Assembly (NCBI GenBank): GCA_007449985.2
Contig: VIIQ02000131.1
Span: 186,001 to 250,000 of the forward strand
Direction: 5' to 3'
From: Desmodesmus armatus
Taxonomy: Eukaryota; Chlorophyta; Chlorophyceae; Sphaeropleales; Scenedesmaceae
DNA length: 64,000 bases
Shown: piece after piece, positions 49,016-59,766 of the stretch
Layout: each line of letters begins with the position of its first letter
How positions within the stretch are numbered: position 1 is the first letter of the stretch
Translations under genes and position numbers: made by a program
Notes under the pieces: model-generated
The model's database searches: none
What the model was told of the DNA's origin: nothing
The model's input: only the letters and a program-made list of their open reading frames with translations

Positions 49016-52000
49016 ATGGCTCAGCCAGCCGGTCCCGAAGGTGCTGACTGGAAGGCGAAACTCAACCTGCCCCCCAAGGACACGCGTATTCGCACGGAGG
49101 TAGGTAGCTGGTTGGAGTGCAGTCTTCGGCCTCGGCCAGGAAGGCGTAGCCCTCAGCTCGTCCCCACATGCCGCTGAGGCGGTCACGGGATACCTACAGG
49201 CTGGAACGTCCTGGGACAGCGCAGCGTTGGGGCGTGTGGGGATGTTCTCATCGGCCCCTTCTCCTCGTGGCTGGTGCTTGCGATGGCGTCTACAGTGTGC
49301 TTTGATGTTGTTTTATTACGTGCAGTTTTGGCACCTGTTGGCTTTCGGGCCCCTAGGCAAGCTCTAGACATGCCGGTTTGCTGTGGGGTGGCGATGGCTG
49401 TGCTGACCTCTTTGCTGGTTGCCAGGCTTGCCAGGTGGCCTGCCTTGGGGCTTTGCTGATTGATAACTATCTTAGGCAGCCATTCTCCCCCTGACAATGC
49501 TCCTGCTCGCACGCCCAGGGGCCCCAGGGTTGTTGCTGCTGCTGTCCCAATGCTGCCTTGCTGCTTGGCCAGTGATCACCCCCATCCACTCACCTAGCTG
49601 GCTGAACAGGCCAACCGCTTGATTGTTGTGAAGTGTTTTGGTGTCCTGTGCCACGCCAGTGATACCTGCCTTTCTGCAGATAGCATCGATCCAACAACAC
49701 CGTGTGGTCCGGCTGTCTGTCGATGCTGCAGGATGTTACCGCCACCAAGGGTCATGACTTTGAGGATTACTTCCTGAAGCGTGAACTGCTCATGGGCATC
49801 TACGAGAAGGTGTGTTGTTTGGTGCTCGTGTGATGTGCACGCATGTGGAACAGAAGCAGGAGTTGCTCTTAGGATGACTGCGTAACAGCTGCCTCGCTTG
49901 AGCCCCTTGCTGTGTGTTGAACTCCCATCTCCTGCCTTGATCATTTGCCCACTGCAGGGTTTTGAGAAGCCAAGTCCCATTCAGGTGAGCCTGCGCTTTC
50001 ACGGTGACAGCTGGGGTTGCTCAGTAGCTGGCAGTGCTCAGCTGAGTGTGCACTTGGGCGACTGTCCTTGGCCGTGCACATGCTGGGTTGCACTTCAGCA
50101 TCAGCTCGTGTCTGCATGTTGTTGTGCATGATGCTCAGCAAGCTGTTGGGGCTCATGTCCGGCAACATCAGTACCGACGTGCTTGTGTCCTTTCGTCCTG
50201 CTGCAGGAGGAGTCCATCCCTATCGCCCTGACAGGTCGTGACATCCTGGCTAGGGCCAAGAATGGCACAGGCAAAACTGCAGCCTTCAGCATCCCAGTGC
50301 TGGAGAAGATTGACACCGCCAAGCCTGAGATTCAGGGTAAGCTGCCCGGGTGCAAGTTGTATCCTGCCCCCTAGTAAGAGGGCGCTGGGCAAGGCAAAGG
50401 TCACGGACTGCAGAGCAGCTGTCAAGCTCAGGCAGCAACAGTGTAACCGCATGGCTGGGTGCAAGAGCAGGGGTGCTGGTGCCTGATGTGTGCCTGCTGT
50501 GCTCATCTGCTGGCATTTCCGTCTGCTGTGCGCAGCCATGCTGCTGGTGCCCACCCGTGAGCTGGCGCTGCAGACAGCCCAGGTGTGCAGGGAGCTGGGC
50601 AAGCACACCAACGTGGAGGTGATGGTCACCACGGGAGGCACCAGCCTCAAGGATGACATTATGAGGCTGTACCAGACCATCCACGTGGTGGTGGCCACCC
50701 CGGGACGTATTCTGGATCTGTCTAACAAGGGCGTCTGCAAGCTGCACGCCTGCAGGATCCTGGTCATGGATGAGGTGAGCTGAGCTGCTCCTTGGGCAAA
50801 AGGGGGGACTGCGCAACAGCGGGGTGTGCTCAGGGCAGGCATGCAGGCGACTTGTGCATGTTGCACACGGCATGCAGATGCACACGACGACCTGGCTACA
50901 CACAGCAGCCGCTTGATGAGAGGCGAAGGGCTTCGTCCGTGGGCATGGTGAGCATCTATTGCATGCAGCTTAGCTGGTGTTGATGATTGGGAGTGTTGGT
51001 TGCTGCAGTGTCGGTCAATCCCTGCGTGGTTATGACGTTACCCCCCCCCCTGCACAGGCTGACAAGCTGCTTTCGCCTGAGTTCCAGCCCCTCATCGAGC
51101 AGCTGATCTCCTTCCTGCCAGAGGACCGCCAGATCATGCTGTTCAGTGCCACCTTCCCAGTGACGGTGAAGATGTTCAAGGAGAAGTTCCTGCGCAAGCC
51201 CTACATCATCAACCTCATGGACGAGCTCACGCTCAAGGGTGTCACGCAGTACTATGCCTTTGTGGAGGAGCGCCAGAAGGTGCACTGCCTCAACACCCTG
51301 TTCAGCAAGCTGCGCATCAACCAGTCCATCATCTTCTGCAACAGCGTCAACCGTGTGGAGCTGCTGGCCAAGAAGATCACCGAGCTGGGCTACAGCTGCT
51401 TCTACATCCATGCCAAGATGCTGCAGAGCCACCGCAACAGGGTGTTCCACGACTTCCGCAACGGCCTGTGCCGCAACCTGGTGTCCTCTGGTGAGGGCTG
51501 ATGTTGAACTTATCTTGTCATCCTTCTGCCTTAGTGCAACACAGCACTGTGTGCTGCTAGTTTTTTGCGAGTGGTGTTCAGGCAACAACGCTATGAAACC
51601 TCTTGCGTTGTGGCAGCTGCATGGTTCCATCACACCGCATGCATGGCTAGGAGGTTTGGCACTGACAAGGGCTGCTGTTGTTGCTTGCTGCGCAGATCTG
51701 TTCACCCGCGGCATTGACATTCAAAGTGTCAATGTTGTGATCAACTTTGACTTCCCCAAGAACAGTGAGACATACCTGCATCGTGTGGGCCGCAGCGGTC
51801 GCTTCGGCCACTTAGGCCTTGCTGTCAACCTGATCACCTATGATGACCGCATCAACCTGTAAGTGCCCCCTGCTTGGCCTGGGCATTACCATGATGTGAA
51901 GCGGATGAGCCACTTCTTCCTTGCCAGCTTATCTGCATGAATATCCAATCTTCATCAGTGCCTCACCCGTAGTAATTGCATCTGGTGTACAGATGCTGGT

Positions 52001-52113
52001 AGCTCATCCGCGTGCTGTTGCTCTGGTGTCTCAGGTACAAGATTGAGCAGGAGCTGGGTACAGAGATCAAGCCCATTCCCCCTCACATTGAGGAGAAGTT
52101 GTACTGCATGTAA
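49016..52113 (+). CDS. DHH1: DEAD-box RNA helicase, DDX6/Dhh1 family
   Basis: Seen: eight exons in phase give a complete 410-residue protein: 49016-49099, 49732-49809, 49958-49984 (27 nt), 50207-50336, 50536-50774, 51058-51490, 51696-51858, 52035-52113. Every helicase motif is present: F plus Gln63 (Q motif), AKNGTGKT with Lys86, [22 protein letters not shown] at 185-188 split by an intron, SAT, IIFCNS, RGIDI and [28 protein letters not shown] and the ending [12 protein letters not shown] are typical of DDX6/Dhh1/Me31B and plant RH6/8/12. Known: these proteins act in the cytoplasm in mRNA decapping, translational repression and P-bodies. The N-terminus is short and lacks the Q-rich extension seen in land plants. 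Symbol given by family, not by proven orthology. Confidence 0.97.
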
Positions 52114-55100
52114 GAGGCGTTGGTGGATCTGCGGCGGTCCCTGCAGCACCTGGTTTTCCTTACATAAATCAGCCAGGCGCCTGCAGCCTCTGCTGCTCAG
52201 CAGCAGCACCTTTTTCCAAGCGGTTGCGCCGGAGGGTCTGCAGGTTCCTGAGCTGCACAGGTGCAGGGGCCGCCGCAATGGCAGTGTTGGGTTGTGGTCC
52301 ACACGCCAATGCAGCAGGGGTGTGCGCAGTGCATGCCAGCTGCTGCTGCTGCTGCTTTCTTTCCTTTCTCCCCTGTGTGAGGACTGCGGTTGACGGGTTC
52401 GTGCTACTGCCTTGAGGCATGCACACAAGCAAAGTGGTGTCGCATGGTGCTTGGGTGATGGGGTCTGTCAGGCCGGCTGTTGGCCTGACCCATGTGTGGT
52501 TGCCCTTTCAAAGGCGTGCCTGTTGGTCTTTTGAGGGTGCATGGCTGCCTGCGCATCCAGAGGCCATCCCCGCTCCAGCGGCACTGGGGCTTCCCTCCAC
52601 CCTGCCAGTTGGTTTCCAGCAGACAACGGCATTGATGTGTGATTGGCTGACGTCACACCCCGCTGAGCCATCATGTTATCGTAAATGGACTGTGCCTGCA
52701 TGCACTGTGCTGTTGACTGTTTCATTGCACTGACCCAGCACTGTTGTCCAGTAACTATGACGGGATGATTTTCCTGCTGACTTTCTTGACCGACTGACTG
52801 ACTGACTGACTATAAATGATGTGTACCAAATTCATGGTTTCGGGCCATTGCCCCACTCCCTGTGTTGGCATGCGCCCCAGTCGAGTGTGGAACATGGGGT
52901 GTCTCCTTGGGGCTGGTTCCTGAGTGGTTGTCTTGTTTCGCTGTTTGCAGCTGGTCGTCTTTTCGTACTGTCATATTCTTGTGCGCTAGGCTCTCTTCCT
53001 CTGTCTGCAGCATAGGTGGTGCATGGCTGCATGTGGTGGATGCTGTGTGCAGGCAGTTCTGTTGATGTGCTCTGCCTGAGAAGTAGGATGCCAGCTCCTG
53101 CCAGTGTTGGCAGTGGTGCAATGCTGCTATTTTCCCACGCATGAAGCGTGCGCAACGCACAACAGGCTGCCGTCGCAGCTAAGGCCAGCCGCGGCCACAG
53201 TAGATGGCATTCCCAGCGAGGTGTGTGCAGCAGGCTTGTACTGCCGTTTGCTTAGCTGGGATGCCGTTAGAGCTGTATAGCACGGGCTAGCAAGTCCCTT
53301 ATACCTGTATAGCATGGGGCCGCTTTGTTGCTTTCAGCACATCAGCGACGCGCCAGCGCACAGCGCTTTCTTGCGCCCGGCCTGCAGCCACCGCAACATG
53401 CTGCAAGCCTGCGCGCCTGTGCAGGCTTTGGCGCTTTTGGGTCGCCCGGGTGTTTGGCTGCTGAACCAGCAAGCAGCGCCCATGGTGACAGGCGGCAACT
53501 GTGTGCTTGTGGCTCTACTCCTGAGCCCCTCAACAGCCCTTGCGCCTTTTGCCCTCCTGTCTGTTTCATGCTGGCATATGTTTGCTGCCAGCCTTTAGGG
53601 TTTGCTGTGTGGTGGACTGTGTCCGCAGTCTTAGGTTGGAACAAGCCAGGTCCAAGGCTGGCCTTGTGCTCTAGCACATGTGTTGGCGCAAATTGTTATC
53701 TGTGCGCACATGGTAGTGGGCCATCTACGCGGTATGCGGTGCCTAGCGGTGCTATGACAGACCTGTGCGTCCTTCACCAGCAGCATGCTGGCTGCTATTC
53801 AATGGCAGCCTGGCGCTGATAGTTTTGGGGAGGCTAGGCGCTGTTTGTCTCGTTCCAACTCAATGCAGCTTTATGGAGCCTCCGCCTTGTTGTATGTGCT
53901 CTGCACATGTGCACATATGCTGCGAGCTTGTTGAGCTAGCTGACTCCTGCTGGGCTCTTTTCTTACATAGTGCAAAGCATTGGACAATCAACAGGCCTTG
54001 ACTCTTTGTGTGTGTGGTGTGTGTGCGTGTGTGTGTTGGGTTGACATGCATGTCCCAACGTGGTGTTTGTCCCTGAGCGTCGGTCTACCCTCTGCCGCAC
54101 TGCTGACTGCGTTGTTTTGCAGCGCTGGTGTGTGTCCCAGTGCATGTAGCAGCTTGCAGGCACGTTGAGAGAGACACGGGAGGTTTATTACTGCAGTCAG
54201 GTAGTGGGTTGGAAGTGACTGTTGGTGCATACAGTGGGCTGGCGGAAGCAACTGGCGGTAGGTAGATGGGTTATCTGTGGAGGCCGGTGTACATAGTGTC
54301 CATTTTGGGGTGGTGGCCCCTGATCGGTGCGGTTGTCTCGTTGTTTATTTCCTGTCAGAATTCTGCGCAGGTTGCGTTGCTGCTCATCTCCTTGATGAGA
54401 AATGCACAACAAGCCGTGTCAGGTGCACAGGTACTGGGACTCTGAACGACCCCCAACGCGAGACACTGGGGGCCCTACCAAGCAAGCAACGGTGTTCACA
54501 GCAGTTGCAGGGACCCTGTGCCTCGCTGGCTGCAACAGTGTTGTTGTGGGCTCTCACCTTCACTTGGCCTCGTTGGTGGTCCAAACAGAGGCAGCCTATC
54601 AGTAAAGGCACTGCCTGTTGGTAAGCGGCTGTTCAGAGTGATGCCTTTTCATTGCGCAGGCAGTGCTTGGGTGCGCCTGTTGAAGCCAACTGAGCTCAAC
54701 CGTTGCCGTGCTGGACTGTCTTTCTCACACCGTTTGTGGCAGTCGCGGTTGACCTGCAGCGGGGGGCTGTGTTTTGACTCGGGACACAGCAGGTCGTGCT
54801 ACCATGCATGCTGGCACTCTGCATGTTGCATCTGTGGGCGTACTCTGTTTGTGGCATGCATGGCCTGGCCAGCTAGTGGCCGCCCAAGTTCCATGCATGC
54901 ACAGTCGTCACTGTGATAAGCAACTCCTCCATCATCCGCTTTGCTACGCATGCCTTCGTCGGGCTGGAAGGGGGTGTCTTTTGCTTGCTCCTTGTGCTAA
55001 CTATGTAGGCAGTGTGGTTGTGGCAAGGTAGCAGTGCTGCTCTTTTGGCAGATTGTGTTGTTGTGCACCCCCCTGGATTTGCTGTGACCTGATGGCTTTC

Positions 55101-56703
55101 AAGGGAGGCAAGTGCCCTGGTCCATGCCGGGCCAGTTTCAGCTGAGGGTTTGAATGTGTTGTGGTTGTTGTCCGGCGTTTCAGTGTTTTGCTGGGGGTGT
55201 TGCGTCTGTTGTTTTGCTTTGTGAGGTCTGCAAAGATTGTGGGTTGGGGGTGGGAATGGGTGATGGGAAGGGTGCTGTGGTCTGACAATGTTTGTCCAGC
55301 GATGGCTGGCCATGAGCGCCTGGTTCGCCATGAGCGTGCTACTTGGATGTCATGTGTACGGCTGTGAAGCCGTGCTTGTAGCTTCACTCCAGGGGTACAT
55401 TGGTTGCAAGCAGCAAGATGGCTTGCCTTCAGCATGCCAGCAAGCACTCTTTCTTGGTGTTGGAGTGTTTGTTTGGACCATCACTTACTCACTTTGTTTT
55501 GGCTTGGTTCATTTCTTTGTCCCTGTGTTTGCTTGCGCCTGTGCCTGATGTCCACAGTGTGAGACTGCACAGAGCGGAGGAGGTCAATCAGGGGCTGCAC
55601 CCGGCTATGAGTGCTTCTGAACGCTTGTCACATCTTCCTGTCCTGCACAAGCCCCTCGCACCCTCCTTGGTGCTCGATCGATTGGGCAGTGCGTGTACCT
55701 ACCTGCCCATGTCTTGTCCTCTGTTGCAGCATTGTCCCAGGCTATCACTATTGCAGGGCTCCTGTAACGCCTTCAGCTGGTTTTGGTGTGTGGTGCCAGC
55801 AATGTCTTGGGGACGGTTTGCACCTGGGTCCAACAAGGTTTGCGTTTGAAGGACCTGCACCAGCTGGCCATCCAGCATGTGCAACCTGGCCCGGCTGGCT
55901 GATTGTCAGTGTGGAGATGCACTGCATGCCCAATGCAGGAGTGTTGCTTCACGCGTCAGCCAGCCAAAACATGCACAGCAATCGCACTACATGCAGCCCA
56001 CCACTTCGGCGTTCTGCATTCTGGCTGTGTTGTGTATATGCGGTTGACTGCTGCATGGAATGTTTCCATGAAGGGTGGGTGCTGGCACTGTGATTTCCAA
56101 CGCAGTGGCCGGCTATTCAAAGGAGGCACACCACTTGTGTGCAGTAGGGTTGCTGGCATCAACCTTATTGTCTGCATCAGGGTGTGGTGGTGGTGGTGCC
56201 TTGACTTGGGCTGTTTTTGTGTCATCAACACTGCCTGCGTGGCAGGTTGACACAGCTCGTTCATGCTGACTCTGGCCAGCCCGTGTGCTGGATGCAGTGG
56301 ATGGATATGTGATGGTGGTGGTCGTTTGGTAGCTAGTTTTGCCCTTGATGGTAACAATTGCAGTTGAACGATTGAGGCTGTGTTGCTTTCAAGTAGTCAA
56401 GCAGCACTAGCAGGCCTGTCCAGGTGGACACAGCACACCCGACTGCATGTCGACGTTCATACAACCCAAATGTACGTGCTGCTTGATGTCGTTGAGATAC
56501 TGCACAGCTGCCCGACGTCTTGCCTATACCCCGGTTGGTTGATGGTGCAATTGTTGACCAAGCTCGGCGATGTCTCTGTGGAGTGAACGGCCAAGCGTCG
56601 CTTCAAGAAATCGAATTTGCACGCGACTCTGTTGCCTGCCTTTCAGCTCGCGCTTGATCGTTTTCACCGGGTGTCACTAGGGCACCCCCTCGGGCCTAAG
56701 AAC
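52114..56703. other. Intergenic region without supported gene
   Basis: It holds the helicase 3' flank and 4.6 kb with no recognisable protein. A (GACT)n microsatellite lies at about 52790-52811 and a GT-rich run at about 54006-54038. One 86-codon hydrophobic frame at 55288-55548 begins with ATG but has no family features or gene context. Confidence 0.5.
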
Positions 56704-59700
56704 ATGGGCACCAGGGACTTTGCGCATCCAGACAATGCAGTGTCAAACGAATTGACAACAGAAGCCATGCAACAGTATAGCTTGGCTGACGGTGGTGACA
56801 AACCTTCACACCATCAGCAGGGGGTCGTTGAGCTCACCGCAAATGCAGGCAGCAGCGGCAAAATGAAGAAGTCTGGAAGTGGCTTCCTCAAAGGGCTGCT
56901 CAGGAAACAGAGCTCGGGCAACCTGACAGATGCCAGTCTGGAGCACCGCGAGGCATCAGGGCCTCCGAGTGAGAGCGGCAGCGCATACACAGCTGATGCA
57001 GCAGCAGACAGCAGTGTTCCAGTTAAAAAAGGGTGTGAAGAAGCTGCTGAGCCTGGGACGCAGCAAGAAGAGTCGCGGGAGCTCTGCTAGCCTGTCAGAG
57101 CACGCAGAGGAGGCAGGCGCAGACGTGGACACGTAAGTGAACTCGATATCCAGTCATTACACGGTGGTTCCTCAAGCAGCTTTCCGCGTGTTGTGGTGTG
57201 ATCAACCTGCAGCAGCAAAGTTGCCCTGCTACAGCTGCACTCTGACCACCCGGACCTGTGTTCAATCTGTTTGCTGTGATTCAACCTGCACACAGGCACG
57301 ATGACCAGCAGAAGACAGGCTTTGTGGGGCGCATCCAGCGCCACAGGGCCAGCCGGGTGAGTAAAGGGCATACTGTGCTTGCCAATCAGTTACCAATTCC
57401 ATTCTTACCACACAGCTGCGACTGCTGCCTGACACACCAAGCATAAACACCTGTCTGTGTGCTGCTTACGGTAGTTCTATATCCACATCAGCACAGTGAA
57501 CAGCAGGCATATGCTTATATATGCAGCCAACCAGCACATCATGGGGCAATGTCTCTTTATTCTGGGGCCTGCGGCCAGCTGCACCATTGGTGCTGTTTCA
57601 GCTGAAGCTATTCTCTCCCTTTCTGCTGCCTCTGGCTGGGCTGCTGCTGCTGTTGCTTATTATTATGTTATGCTGCATAGGACCAGTACGAGATTGAGGC
57701 TGAGGAGCCCAGCCAGGCCTACCCAGGCGTGACCTACGCACAGCAGGTACGCACCAATTTTTTTGGTCAAGACAAGGGGGGCGGACCCCCACCGGCTGGC
57801 CACACACAACAGCCGAGGCTGCTGGGATGCACACATAAGCGTACGTGTTGCACTCAGCAGCATGGTCAGTTGATAGTAACCTTACCATCTTCCCAGGTGC
57901 ACTTTCACCTCAAACCAACCGTTGCTGCTGCTCCCTTGCTTTGCCCACACCCCATCCACTCACCACCTTTTCTCCCTCCTTCCCTCTCCCCTCCTGCTGC
58001 GTCCCCCCCCTTCTGCCCCATCAGGGCGACCCCACCCACCAGCACAGCAGCAGCTCACACCCCCTTGCCCTGCCCACACCCCATCCACTCACCACCGCTT
58101 TCTTCACCCCTCTCCCCCCTCCCACCATACCAGGGCGACCCCACCCACCAGCACAGCAGCAGCCGCATCTCTTGCTCTGCCCACACCTCAACCACTCACC
58201 ACCTCTCCTCCCTCCTTCCCTCTCTCCTCCCCCTGCTACCACACCAGGGCGAACCCACCCACCAGCACAGCAGCTCACACCCTCTTGCCCTGCCCACACC
58301 CCATCCACTCACCACCGCTTTTTTCACCCCTCTCCTCCCCCCTCCCACCATACCAGGGCGACCCTACCCACCAGCACAGCAGCAGCCGCATCTCAGAGCC
58401 CGACGGCGCCGCTGTCTACAACTTGGGTGGTGACGACGAGCCCTCAGAGACCGCCCACAGCCAAAGCAGCCACCACGCCCGCACAGCAAGCGTGGCCACA
58501 GAAGACGAGGGCATCACTGCGCACCACGTGCACGGGGCAGCAGCGTATGAGGGCACAGAGGATGAGGAGAGCCTCCAGCAGCAGCAGCAGACACAGGAGG
58601 AGGAGGAGGAGGAGCAGTATGTGGAGGTGGAGGAGGAGCAGAAGGAGGTAAGGCACTCTGAAAATATCAATTCCTGTAGTTACAGTACATATACATTAGT
58701 CATTGTTGCAGCGCTAGTGTAATTTACGGCTGTGTACAGGAATGTGCACAGGAAGCTTCGTTGTGTTGGATCAACGTTGGACGCACATGTTGCAGTCAAC
58801 TCTTTACATTGGGCTGTCGTGCACTTTATAGGACAGCATAGGGAAGGGAAGCAAAGCTGAACAGGCTACAAACCCCCACCCCCACCCCAACACCCACCCC
58901 CACCTTACCCCCCACCCACACCCACACCCCCTCCCCCATCCCCACCCACACCCACACCCACACCCCCACCCACACCCCCTACTGACCGTCATTGTGACAC
59001 ACCTGCCCCCCTCACCACCGCCTCCATTGCCCCCCGCAGGGTGGCAAGGGTATCTTCGGTGGCCTCCTGGGCCGTGCCCGCTCCGGCGGCCTGTCCGGCC
59101 TCCTAGGCAAGCCCAAGGACGAAGCCACTCTGGCAGCAGAGCGGGAGGCAGCAGAGGCAGCAGCAGCAGCAGAGGCAGCCGCCGCAGCGGCAGCAGCAGA
59201 GGCAGCAGCTCGTGCTGAGCCTGAGAAGGAGCCCCCAATCAGGAAGTTCCCCCGGGGGTTCATGTGGGGCACAGCGACCTCTGCCTTCCAGATTGAGGGT
59301 GCATATCAGGATGAGGGGAAGGGCATGTCTATCTGGGACGCCTTCTGCCACACCCCTGGGAAGATCAGCGGCAACGCCACCGGAGACATCTCCACCTGCC
59401 ACTTCTACAGGTGTGTTGTTGACTAAAGTTGACTAAAATTTTATAGTGAGAACCTGTGATGAGCTTTCCAAGCAGTGTGAAAGCGATATTGTTACTGTCT
59501 GAACTTCGACAATTGTAGAAACCGCAAAAAAAACACTTGCAGATCTGGATGGGCCTCGCCCTCTCTGAAACGGCCTGACGTTTGGGGGCAAAAGGGCTTT
59601 TGGGGTTTAGAGACAAGGTGTTCAAGCTGACAGGCGCTGATCAACAAAAGCATACTGCAGCTCTTCCCTGCCCTGCAATAACAGGCTGGTGTTGACGTTG

Positions 59701-59711
59701 CTGTCACTGAC

Positions 59712-59766
<55 letters not shown>

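Noticed and set aside
55288..55548. 86-codon ATG frame with two hydrophobic segments.
   Set aside because: Isolated, GT-rich composition, no homologous features or exon context; chance frame.
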